This document shows positions 11,738 to 22,769 of a stretch of 64,000 nucleotides of DNA, piece after piece (position 1 is the stretch's first letter; each line of letters opens with the position of its first letter). Under the pieces are notes generated by a model. That model saw only the letters and a list, made by a program, of their open reading frames with translations. It was not told the origin of the DNA and searched no databases. A program made the translations under genes and the position numbers. The stretch is from Mactra quadrangularis (taxonomy: Eukaryota > Mollusca > Bivalvia > Venerida > Mactridae), in the NCBI GenBank assembly GCA_025267735.1, contig CM046301.1, positions 58,795,872 through 58,859,871 of the forward strand, given 5' to 3'.

Positions 11738-14118
11738 CACTGTCTAGATCGTGAAGCGGTGGCGATTTTCCGTGTCACGGTGTAGCCACATCAAGATGGC
11801 GGAAAAACAACTATCCAAAAGGTACGTGTCGTTTTTTGCATGAAATTTTCAGAAATATTCGGGCCCAAACGCGTTATATAGTTTCATTTGATACGTAAAT
11901 ATATAATCTAAAGGGCGGGTGTACTCATCTGACATGTCACAAAGGATTTATGTGAATTTAAGCCACCAAAGTTGACGAATGACCGTCTGTCAAATTTGAA
12001 CCGAGAGATGTGTATGACTTTTGATAAAATCGCTGTTAGTACGGCACTTACCGTGTAGTAAATACGATTGTGAGATAGTGTATATGCATGAAATTATACT
12101 TTAAAATTGTACCAGTTCTAATTTATTTTGTTATGTCAAAACATGCCTACTTTCGGTTTTGTCTCAGCAACGGTTGAGATATTAGCCCTGGTGGAGATTT
12201 TCCGTAAGAAATGACTCGGTGTTGCCATAAAAAGTGGACACGGTGTATACATTTGCGTGAAAGAGAACACGGTTAGGACACCCATTCAAACGCTTGAAAT
12301 GCGATTAGACTATTTGGAATACGGTCGAAATGTAGGCAAGGCAAAACGTAGCAGTATTTGTTAAAACACAGATAAGGGTTTGGTCAAATCGTAGACAAAT
12401 TTAAATCTTGTAACTGTTCATCATGTTTCACGTACATGGAAGTAACGTTTGCTGAGAGTGACCTGCTAAAGTTACTCTATCGAGTGCTTTTATTGGTGCT
12501 GACGTTTTGTACGTTTTTCACATCTGGACTGGGAAAGTAATTGAATCAATATCAACAGAAATATCTTGTTAAGATTCTTGTATATTTTCTAGGTCTTAAA
12601 CATCAGGACACTTCTTAATTTCTAGAAAGGATGTACTTATATGTTGATTCACTTTGAAATACTCCCCAGCTTGCAGTTCTAAATTTGGTATTAGTCTGTA
12701 GTCTTTCGTCAGAAGGCCATATCGGCCGGTTGATACTTTATAAACCATCCAATCTCCGTAAACAGATATCCTGTAGAGCGTTGTGGTACAGGATCTCTAC
12801 TGTCTCAGTGGAAGGTCACGTCGAGATGAACTTTGTGTCGACAAATCAATGCGTATCTTTCATCTAGACGAAAACACTATTAATCACATTTTGATTTCGT
12901 AATTTCTATGTTAAGACCAAGGTTTGCATGCTAATTTAACAGCGGTATTATTCACAGACTGCTATTGGGCGGCTCATTTCAAATTGCGTGACGTAGACGG
13001 TGTAAACAAGTTACGTATCATAACAATTTCGTCATGAATATTATGATAAGAAAATGTCACCTGAACGTGTACCTTCGTTTGAAAAAAGCCAGATCTAAAT
13101 TAGCGAGTAGGCGAGCGGAAAATTTTAGATTGGGTTTTAATCAGATTGTAAACCATCTCATCCGTCATTTAAGCTGCAATTTGGCATGCTTTTCTACTGA
13201 ATGATTAATGCATGCTAGGAGATCAGATTTCGAAAACTTACAATAGTAGCATTTATAGCCTTTTTCCATTTTGACCCTGGGGAAAACAAAATACATGTAA
13301 TGAAATACAAATGTATATAAGTTTAGTTTTATCCCAAAAGGGCCTTTATAAGTATCAAATTCGTATTTCTATACTACATTATTTTTTACGTATCAATACG
13401 AAAGGTGATCATCTGGAATAGAGAGAATAAAATAATACTAACTGATTCATAATTAGGCGTTGCTTCTGCAAAAATTTACGTATTGAACACATTGGGCTTT
13501 TCTGTATAGCAAAATACGAAGGATAATGCCAATGTGATTTACTTCAAATGATATGGTTGCGTTTAGCGTTTGAATGGGTGTCCGAACCGTGTTCACTTTC
13601 ACGCAAATGTATACACCGTGTCCACTTTTTATGGCAACACCGAGTCATTTCTTACGGAAAATCTCCACCGGAGCTAATATCTCAACCGTTGCTTAGACAA
13701 AACCGAAAGTAGGCATATTTTGACAAAACAAAATAAATTAGAACTTGTACAATTTTGAGGTATAATTGCATGCATATACCTTATCCCACAATCGTATTTA
13801 TAACACGGTAAGTGCCGTACTAACGGCGATTTTATCAAAAGTCATACACTTCTCTCGGTTCAAATTTGACAGACGGTCATTCATCAACTTTGGTGGCTTT
13901 AATTCACATAAATCCTTTGTAACACGTCAGGTGAGTATACCCGCCCTTTAGTTTGTACATTTACGGATCAAATGAAACTATATAACGCGTTTGGGCCCGA
14001 ATATTTCTGAAAATATCATGCAAAAAACGACACGTACCTTGATGGTTGTTTTTCCGCCATCTTGATGTGGCTACACCGTGACACGGAAAATCGCCACCGT
14101 TTCACGATCTAGACAGTG
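11738..14118. mobile_element. 2.38-kb foldback element with 555-bp inverted arms and 5-bp target duplication
   Basis: The left arm 11738-12294 and right arm 13565-14118 are inverted copies at roughly 90% identity by eye, including CACTGTCTAGATCGTGAA at the outer tip. TATCC flanks both sides (11733-11737 and 14119-14123) and looks like a target-site duplication. Each arm contains aagATGGCGGAAAAACAA followed within 30 bases by a donor-like AG|GTACGTG (left ATG at 11796; right, minus strand, ATG at 14060). These read as potential first exons pointing into the element. The spacer holds R400 copy 2. No transposase was found, so the element would be non-autonomous. The alternative is an inverted segmental duplication of a gene's 5' end. 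Confidence 0.75.
12751..13148 (+). repeat. 400-bp dispersed repeat R400, copy 2
   Basis: Full-length copy starting aatctccgtaaacagatatc and ending taatcagattg, inserted in the spacer of the foldback element and therefore younger than that element's formation. Confidence 0.88.
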
Positions 14119-14123
14119 TATCC

Positions 14124-14546
14124 AGAGGTGCGTTCAACAATGCGAGCGTTCGAGGCGACATCGAGCGCTCTCGTTCTGATCGAGAGGTGTTTCGCTTAGT
14201 TATCAAAGATGGCGGCTTGAAAAATTTAAGTTTTTATCTCAAAGAATTATCCTTAAAAAGAGGGACGCAAACTTGTGAGTTACTTGTTCCACATACCATA
14301 TCTACGCAATGCATATAATAGAATTTATTTGGTACAGTAAATTGTATCATAATAATTCATATAAGATAAATAATGTAAAAAATCTCATTTATCAGCAGAA
14401 ATAATTGTTTCTCCACCGCCATTTTCAATAATGTCCTGCTTGACGCCATAGTAAATTTTACAGCGAGCGTTCACAGTCGTTTAAATAGCTTAACCATTCG
14501 CGAAGCAGGCGCTCGGTCGAGCGCTCGCATTGTTGAACGCTCCTCT
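14124..14546. mobile_element. MITE with AGAGGTGCGTTCAACAATGC ends
   Basis: The left end AGAGGTGCGTTCAACAATGC is mirrored by gcattgttgaacgctcctct. It abuts the right flank of the foldback element. The interior is AT-rich and non-coding. Confidence 0.75.
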
Positions 14547-14572
14547 GCATTTCCTGAATAAGGCCACAACAA

Positions 14573-14761
14573 GTTGATCAGGTTTTTTTTTCTGGAAAAA
14601 ATGTGGCAAACGAGCGAAGAAAATAAAAAAAAAACAACCTTAGTTCAGTTTTTTTATAAATTGCGGTTTGATCAAATCGAGCGAGAAAATATTTTTATGT
14701 AAAAACCGTCAAAATCAAGAGGCGAGCGAATTCATAGAACATATGATCAACTTGTTGTGGC
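14573..14761. mobile_element. MITE with GCCACAACAAGTTGATCA ends
   Basis: The left gccacaacaagttgatca is mirrored by tgatcaacttgttgtggc. The right half matches the gcggtttga repeat at 1975 and, inverted, 62070. Confidence 0.7.
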
Positions 14762-15190
14762 ATAAGGACGTTTCTTCATGCAGAGAAAGGTCTGTTAATA
14801 CACATCTAATCATTTAACTTCTAGAAGGTATATATACGTCCCAACCAGGAATGGAGAGCATGATCTCCTATGTTTGTTAGCTGACGTGCTATCAACTAAT
14901 CTAGCCGAACTGATGTGATGCGATAATCTCCAAATAAAAAGGTGTTCTTGAAATTGAACACCACTTATTGACTCACCGAGCAGTAATTGTGTTATTTCAC
15001 AGAAATACAATTTTTAGACTTTCGGCGATTTCGCCGAAATGCTCAAATTATACATTACCACAAATCGAAAACTATCGACGAAAAAGCCTGACCAGTTTAA
15101 CCTCCGGAGTGATACATGTGTCTCTGATATACTATGCAGTCAATTGGTATGCGATAAAAGTAGTTCCGTTATCTGACTCAGCAAATCAAA

Positions 15191-15566
15191 GTTGTCGTAC
15201 AGGAATACAGGATCTCTACTGTCTCCGTGGAAGGTCACGTCGAGATGAACTTTTTGTCGACCAATCAATGCGTAGCTTTCATCTAGACAAAAACACTAAT
15301 AATCACATTTTGATTTCGTAATTTCTATTTTTAGACCAAGGTTTGCATGCTAATTCAACAGCGGTATTATTCACAGTCTGCGATTGGGCGGCTCATTTCA
15401 AATTGCGTGACGTAGACGACGTAAACAAGTTACGTATAATAACAATTTCGTCATGAATATTATGATGAGAAAAGGTCATCTGAACGTGACCTTCGTTTGA
15501 AAAAGGCCAGATCTAAATTAGCGAGTAGGCGAGCGGAAAATTATAGATTGGGTTTTAATCAGATTG
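15191..15566 (+). repeat. 400-bp dispersed repeat R400, copy 3
   Basis: It matches the other copies from about gtacaggaatacaggatctc to ttaatcagattg. The first 20-30 bases of the family are altered. Confidence 0.85.
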
Positions 15567-15567
15567 A

Positions 15568-16265
15568 GATTTTGTATGACAAGAAGAAGATAATAAAATC
15601 TTTATAATATTTGCCAGGAATACAGGGTAAAATAAACTATCCACCAGCATTTTTTTGCCTTGCTCGATTCGCACTCGAAACTAGTGTGTAAGGAGTACTC
15701 ATTAGTATGGAGTAAATTGGATTTGTTAGGTTTCAATGTGCATGCACGGAAGCCTTTCTGTATTCCATTACTTTGATCTAATACATGTAGTATAAATATT
15801 CAATTTTGATACTACATTTTGTATTTTAACAACTATCTACATGCATATAAGTGTCTTATATACTTCTCAAAAATACAGTATGTCTTGGAACATAATAAAC
15901 ATACATGTACCTCATTTAGCGAGAATTTGTTTACAATTTAAGGGAATCTAGCCGTTGGTGACCTTTGTTAACAAAAGTCAAACATTTCGCCTTAATCGGA
16001 CAATATTTCATAGAAATGAGCCCCGGTCTTTAAGCACACTATTTATCTGATATGTAAGATAGTATCTTCTAGTAGAGAGCATACTTAAGTTATCTCAAAT
16101 GTTGAAGTGTTAGTGTATCAAGACCTACTGAGTCATGGTTTCATTTACAATATTAAATTCGTTTAAAGCTACATGTCTACAGATTTAGCATTTTGTATAA
16201 CAATCTGTCAGTGTCCGTCAGTGTCTGTAAAAGTGTTACAAAATTAGTTCTTAATGTTTTGGAGT
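15568..16265. other. No gene recognised
   Basis: AT-rich non-coding sequence. No family or exon recognised. Confidence 0.4.
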
Positions 16266-16269
16266 TCAG

Positions 16270-16575
16270 GTTGTAAGCACAGTTTGTAGCGCACCGTGAT
16301 TTCGGTTCTAGTGTCTGGAAGGGGGTACGGGTTCGAATCCCAGCCGGGGAGGTTATACATGTACCCTTCTGTGAAAGTTTAACAATTATGCCAAGTTTCC
16401 TCTATTAATAAGGTATATGGAGAAATTTCCGGCCTTGTGGAAAGATAGATAAGAGCTGGTTATAGGCAATGGTTCAGGTAAGCTAGTTTAGATGTGCTGG
16501 ACCTCGTAAAATGACAAAATGTGTTGACACTGCGTTACATCCAGTAACATCCAGTATAAATAAATAAACAAATAA
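16270..16575 (+). mobile_element. tRNA-derived SINE, family A
   Basis: An A-box-like tttgtagcgcacc and a B box acgggttcgaatccc are followed by the family body (tatggagaaatttccggccttgtgg ... gtgctggacctcgtaaaatgac) and a taaataaataaac tail. Confidence 0.85.
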
Positions 16576-16726
16576 CTTAATGTTAAGGTATTGCAGCGCT
16601 AAGGTTGTAAGAAATGTAAAATAAATCTCACAAAAAACACCCACACACAATAATCTGTATCCTTTCATATCAGGGTAGGTTTTAATGTTTGTAAAAAATG
16701 CACAAAATTTGTCGTCGGAACGCTGC

Positions 16727-16982
16727 TTGTATAGCGTCGCTTAACGTCGCAACACCGCTTAACGTATATATATTTTTAAAGATTTTTATGCCACAAATTT
16801 TTTTACAACACATAAATAATTTTATCAAGCATGCATACTTTTTATCCAATATATATATATTTTATACAAAACAAATATTTTTTTGTTACACAATTTTTTC
16901 CATTTACAATATTGCAACGTTTGTCATGCCATACAGGACACTCGCGACGTTTGCGTCAATTGCAACGTTAAGCGATGCTACA
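16727..16982. mobile_element. MITE with TAGCGTCGCTTAACG ends
   Basis: The left tatagcgtcgcttaacgtcg is mirrored by caacgttaagcgatgctaca. The middle is very AT-rich with an (AT)n run near 16850. Confidence 0.6.
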
Positions 16983-16989
16983 CTGCATT

Positions 16990-17660
16990 TCTGCTAAAAT
17001 ATGTTTCTCTTCAGTTTTTAGAGTTTTAGAAAGGTTTACATTTGATTGAAATCTGTGAACGGGCAGCTTTAGGCAAGAGGATAGGCACTTGATGAGAGGA
17101 CATTAAATATAGACTTTGTTTCCTTGTCAACATGTACATGAACAATGTTATCAATTTTGATCTGGTTTTCGCAAACTGTCACAAACTCATAATTTTCCTT
17201 ATTTTTCTCTAATTTGTTCACAGTTTTTGATATTTCATCAATCTGCCAAAACTATCTAAAATCCACTGAATCAAATACATGTGCACAGCTTATAAAGCTA
17301 AAAGCTCTGGTGCCTTTGAGGATAACAGTAACAAGGTATAGAATCACGTGATCTTCAGAAAGTTCACAAACTCTTGGTTTTCTATAAGACTTTTGCAGTA
17401 CAGCCACAAAGAAACGATTCAAATTGTACATAAATAACTGTTACACTTCTTTATCCGAAAAAGAGAAATCGATGAAAAACATGTCGAGAGCTTGACGGAA
17501 AACTGTCGTTACTAAGGCTTTAGAAATGCCAAAAAGATGTAACTACTAAATTTCATCAAAGTATTCTATAAATCTACTTAGTTCCGTGTTCGGAATAACT
17601 CTCAATTTCAGTGAAAAACTAGTACATTTTTTGTAGAAAACTTGAAAATTCACAATAATT
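16990..17660. other. No gene recognised
   Basis: AT-rich sequence without recognised exon or repeat. Confidence 0.4.
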
Positions 17661-17666
17661 AGTTTT

Positions 17667-18071
17667 TATAGTCCAACAGAGTTAACCTGAGCTTGACCTT
17701 TATGCAAGAATATATTAAACTCAGTATTTACAGTCTATTTTTGTCTTCGTTTGTAAATCGCACTATATCGGAAGCTTTCGGCAAAATACACGTACTGAAC
17801 AATCAAATTGAATGTTGTTTTCATAAGAATAAATACTTTGAAACTGTGCTATAATACTGCTGACTTACTTGTTAAACCAAAAACTAATGTGGCCAAAATT
17901 AAAAGTACAATAACATGACACTTTTAATAAATTGATTAATACTCACATCGGTTGTTATAAACATGTGTATAACCGTATAGACGCATACGGAAACTCACGA
18001 TTTTATATAAGTGGAGTGTGTAATTATTATAATTAGGTAGTTCAAGCTCAGGTTAATTCTGTTGGACTATA
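17667..18071. mobile_element. TA-flanked MITE, 31-bp inverted ends
   Basis: TATAGTCCAACAGAGTTAAC ... at the left is mirrored at the right (ttaattctgttggactata). Both edges coincide with TA, suggesting Tc1/mariner-type mobilisation. Confidence 0.8.
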
Positions 18072-18158
18072 GCACAGTGTAATTACATAAGACATGTTAT
18101 TTCTTACACACATATTAAAAAACTAGATGGGAGCCCGTGCAAGCACGGGCTTTAGCAA

Positions 18159-18240
18159 ACTCCTCACAGTGCTTAAGTCACGCTTTTCTACTTAATTATT
18201 GATTTGATAAAGGGAGATAACCGCTGCGGGGAGTTTGGTT
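18159..18240. mobile_element. 83-bp deletion derivative of the GGAGTTTG-ended element
   Basis: caaactcctcacagtgctta is joined almost directly to gataaccgctgcggggagtttgg. These are the two outer ends of the 11091-11434 element with the interior missing. It is preceded by a small hairpin, cccgtgcaagcacggg (18133-18148). Confidence 0.65.
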
Positions 18241-18857
18241 TGACGTGTCTATTTTTAGTTTTATCTATTTTTAGACACAAAAAACCCACTTTTTTGTTGA
18301 TTTTTGACAGTTTTTGCAAATATCAAGAGGCTTCGTCAAAAAAGAATTGACAACTTGATATGCCGGTATATATGTGCTCCAGCGACAAACAAAATATTTA
18401 TTCAAAGCTGCACAGTTTTTTCCACAAAACAGGAAACTCGCAAATTTAATAGTATAGATAGTTATAAAATAACATGAGAGAAAAATGTCAAACATTTTTT
18501 TTGCTTCTTCTGAAAAGTTTTGAAATTATGAGTTACGACAGTTTTTTTCAAGCCCTCGATGTTGTTGTTAACGTTATTAGTTGTTGCTGTAGATCACATG
18601 ACTAGAAAGTCAGGTAAAATAATTTTGTTTACACATTTGCTTGGTGACCATCTCAATATGATAAGCCATGCTGAACTGTAAATTTCACATAAAGCAATTT
18701 AAGTTGGCTAACATAATTTAAAATCAAATGTTAAATAAAATCAGCCAGCTTTAATTTCATTATGTATTTTTATGTGCGAATAATCAACTATTCTTGTTCG
18801 ATTCTTTGCATTTCATCAATATCTGGGTATGTGTTTTATATAATGTCCATTGACATG

Positions 18858-19037
18858 TACAGCACAACCTCTCTCAAGCAACACCTCCTGGGAGGAACAA
18901 AAATGTTTCGCTGTTTAGAAGTTGTTGCTCTGTAGAGGTTTATTTCAATTAAATTTACCCCTGTGGGAAAAATAAAAAGGTGTTGTTGAGCAGAGAATTT
19001 GTTCAGTAGAGGGCCGTTCTGCAGAGGTTATACTGTA
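18858..19037. mobile_element. pogo-type MITE (TACAGTATAACCTC ends)
   Basis: The left TACAGCACAACCTCTCTCAA and the complement of the right, TACAGTATAACCTCTGCAGA, are imperfect inverted ends flanked by TA. The interior also has inverted cctcctgggagg and aggtgttg motifs. It resembles Tigger/pogo-derived MITEs. Confidence 0.7.
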
Positions 19038-19039
19038 TA

Positions 19040-19630
19040 ACATATGTGTCTCTTTTAACTGACATTTGCTATAATAGTATTCACGACACGTCTCGCAAAC
19101 AATCGTCCAGTCGCAGCCCGTGAATAACACGCGCCGTCAAAAATAGCTCTGAAACACCAACTTATAACAGGCTTTTCCAAATTCTGATGTTTTAGTCGTG
19201 TTTCGTTAGAACGATATATGTGCATTGATAGAACAAAACTGAGATCACCTGAACTTGACCCTCAGTGCAATCTCGGTAGATCCAATGAAAGTGGCCTATT
19301 GCATATCTGTTAACACAGATTGTAAAATGGTGCCGTGATTTTAATGAAATTTAATGCTCATTTCTGCCATCACAATTTGGGATTTTTTAAAGCCAAGTTC
19401 TTTTGTTTTTGACTCTTTGAGACATTTTCTCTCTCGTGGATATAAGCTCTATGGATTTGTTAATTTAACAAAACAGCGTTCAATGACTTAACAGAAGACA
19501 TGATGAGAGAAAGAATTTATTTCAAAATCCACACATATTCATAAACTGTTATACTTATGTTTTAAAGTATAATTGGTGATCAGAAATAAAATTTACAAAC
19601 ATACAAAGGTGACAGTAAATACAAAACAAA
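19040..19630. other. No gene recognised
   Basis: AT-rich. No exon or repeat recognised. Confidence 0.4.
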
Positions 19631-19636
19631 CATAAA

Positions 19637-19815
19637 GACGCTATGGTGGCTGATTTACGCCATGTCGTCTTTTCGTTTCTTCGCCGCGAAGATTAGAAGA
19701 AACGAAGGCACGACAAATCCACAGTTTGTCGAATTTTCGTATTACGTTTTTTTCCCTAATCTTTGCGATGAAGAAACGAAAAGACGAAATGGCGTATTCA
19801 ACTACCATAAGACGC
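19637..19815. mobile_element. Small inverted-repeat element
   Basis: gacgctatggtggctga ... cgccatgtcgtcttttcgtt is mirrored by aacgaaaagacgaaatggcg ... ctaccataagacgc. An inner pair (cgcgaagattag / ctaatctttgcg) makes nearly the whole 178 bases a hairpin. Open frames on both strands follow from that symmetry. Confidence 0.75.
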
Positions 19816-19819
19816 CAAT

Positions 19820-21590
19820 GAATACATACAATAATAAAAGAAACAGAATACACAAAAAGCTCAAAACATAAAAAAGAACGAAAAACGAGGTTTACAATCT
19901 TAGCGAAAATCCCATTTTAGAATATAAGTATTAGCAACATGAACATAACATACAAAACAATATGAAAACGTAGCAAACACATATTTTAAATATCCCTTTT
20001 CTACGTAATTGACATAATTAAACTAAACCGGAAGTTGCGCCACCAATATTCGGTCAGATGTTAATAAAGTATACTGCGTTTCATAGATAGCGTGACAAAA
20101 TGTCATTAACCGTTATTATAAATATTAAACACCAAATTTTACTGTTTCTAACAAATAAACTTCTCAAAATTTACAGTGTATCTTAATTATAGTTTTATCA
20201 AGATTACGTGTGGAAGAAACACATTTGGAGCACAGGAATGTGTCTTCTCTTCTATATGACCCTTACTGTTTAAATAAATCGTTAAATTATTCGTTTTGTC
20301 ATGATAATAGGGTCTTTATGACCCGCTAGTAGACACATGATTCTTAAAAATAACAAAGAGTGAAACACTCGGTAATTAATGGATATATATAAACTACAAC
20401 TCCAAATATTTGAAAAAAAAGAAAGTTCATAAATAGTCATTTGTCACAAATCCTCAACTTTTCCTTGAAGAATATTTTCCAAATATGGAAAGGTGGATGG
20501 AGCCAAATGATATGATGCTGTCTGTCAGACGACACGCTTCAAACAAAGTAACAAAGGTTGGATTTAATATTTAAAACACATATTTACGAAGTAAAGTTTT
20601 GGGAATAGTGAAAACAAGTAAAATTTGTTGTAGGTAGATTTAAGTTTTATTCGTTTTTTTTACCGATTTTATCCTCAATTTTCTTTTAAAAAAGGTTGAA
20701 TGACACACAACATGTGCGTGACAAAGTAGATTGATCAGGTTCACGAAAACAACCATATACACCGCCCGTAAGTTCATATACACCGTGTCCTCTCCGGTAG
20801 CCGCTCAAAATAATTCAACGTAAATAATTGTCTAATATACGCCATTTTGTTCATCGTTTCGAAAACGTTTTTCTCTGTACAGTATTCTTGAAATTAATGA
20901 GCAAATAAGACATTAAGATGTGATGTTCTTTATGAAATAACGTTATACATCGGTTTTCAACACGAATAACGAATCTATTACAATTATACTGAAATCAAGG
21001 GCCCAATATTTGACTCCAACTGTCAGTTCAAACCAAAGGATTTTGTTTCTTTTTTCATTCAGTGACTGTGTTCAATTCGACGCATTATCCAGTCATTATT
21101 AAGTCAATACAAAGGTTGACTTGCTTTTCATTAATTAAAGCAAACCAAGCTATGCATTTAGTAAAAATAATGAAACTGGCTGTCAAACGATCTTTCTCAA
21201 ATAGAATCCACGTAGTTTCTCTCGCCGGCTCTATTTTCGGAAAACAATTTCCATTGTGCCCCAACAGTTTATCCCGTCAGCGAGTGTTTCCTTAATACAG
21301 TCCATGTATCCTTATCGTCCGTGAGCATTTTTCTTTTTAAATAAACCCTTGTACTTTCCGATCATTAAATCCACAAAAAATATTGGATTAAAAGCCAAAT
21401 AGTAAATCCTACGACATTGTGATGCGCAGTGGGGAAATAAGACTAAAATACTGCAATTGTTTTTTGTACATTTTTGAGCTGTCGACGGATTTTATAGAGA
21501 TTTGAAGTATTAAAGAATCGTAATAAAGATTTCTGACGGTGTATATGGGTCCTTCTACCCCTCGAAGCTACATATAACCCCTCGGTTAAC
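19820..21590. other. No gene recognised
   Basis: AT-rich. The words atatacaccg (20756 and 20785) and, inverted, cggtgtatat (21538) could be ends of an old element but are short. No exon is supported. Confidence 0.4.
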
Positions 21591-21599
21591 TAATAGTAT

Positions 21600-22765
21600 A
21601 AACATAAAAAAAAAACTGTAGCATACATATACTTGTCGCATGAAAACCCCTAGCGTACATATATACTTGAATACTGAGCATACAATTAAACTAAAAATCA
21701 CAGCATACATTAAACACAAAAACCAAGCAAATATTTAAACATAAAACACCTAGCAAACATATCGTACATGAAAATAAAAACATATACAAAACATGAAAAT
21801 TAAAGCATACATATTAAACATGAAATGATCAAAACATCAATATGAACATGAAACTCTTAGCATACATATAAAACATGAAAAGTAAAACATGCATGTAAAA
21901 ATAAATACACTAGCGAACATAAAAACATGAAAATAAAACGAAGATATAAACATGAAAAGCCTAGCATACATAAACATAAAAATCAGGTGAACCTTAGCAT
22001 AGATACAAACATATTTTTTCCTAGCATGCAATTAACGGAAAAAGAAAACATTTAACTATAAAATCTGGAATACATATAAAAAACGAAAATACATGTAATC
22101 ATGAAAATCAAAGCATAAATATAAACATGTAAATTGAATCATACACATAAACATGAATTTCAAAGCATACACACAAAAACACAGAAATCAAAGCATACAT
22201 ATAAACATGAAAATTAAAACATTAATATAAACATGAAAATCAAAGAATACATATAAACATGAAAATAAAAGCATGAGTATAAATACGGAAATCGAAGCAT
22301 ACATATAAACACTGAAATCAAAGCATACATATAAACATGAAAATCAAAGCATACATATATACATGTAAATTAAAACATAAATATAAACATGAAAATCAAA
22401 GCATACATATAAACATGAAAATCAAAGCATACATATAAACATGTAAATTAAAACATAAATATAAACATGAAAATCAGAGCACACATGTAAACATGAAAAT
22501 CAAAGCATACATATAAACATGTAAATTAAAACATAAATATAAACATGAAAATCAAAGCATACATATAAACATGAAAATCAAAGCATACATATAAACATGA
22601 AAATCAAAGCATACATATAAACACGGAAAGCAAAGCATACATATAAACATGAAAATCAAAGCATACATATAAACACGGAAAGCAAAGCATACATATAAAC
22701 ATGAAAATCAAAGCATACATATAAACACGGAAAGCAAAGCATACATATAAACATGAAATCAAAGC
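21600..22765. repeat. 26-bp minisatellite, degrading leftward
   Basis: The unit gcatacatataaacatgaa plus aatcaaa repeats nearly perfectly from about 22290 to 22765. Leftward to 21600 only loose copies remain (aacatgaaa, catacata). Because 26 is not divisible by three, the open frames here are short and not coding. Confidence 0.92.
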
Positions 22766-22769
22766 GATA

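Noticed and set aside
11738..14118. Firm assignment of the foldback element to Transib/RAG-like transposons
   Set aside because: Only the CAC start and 5-bp duplication fit; the rest of the heptamer differs and no transposase is present.
20751..21556. Element bounded by atatacaccg inverted words
   Set aside because: The match is only about 14 bases, with an extra copy inside; too weak.
22290..22765. CRISPR-like regular array
   Set aside because: Units are directly contiguous with no variable spacers, and the genome is eukaryotic; it is a minisatellite.
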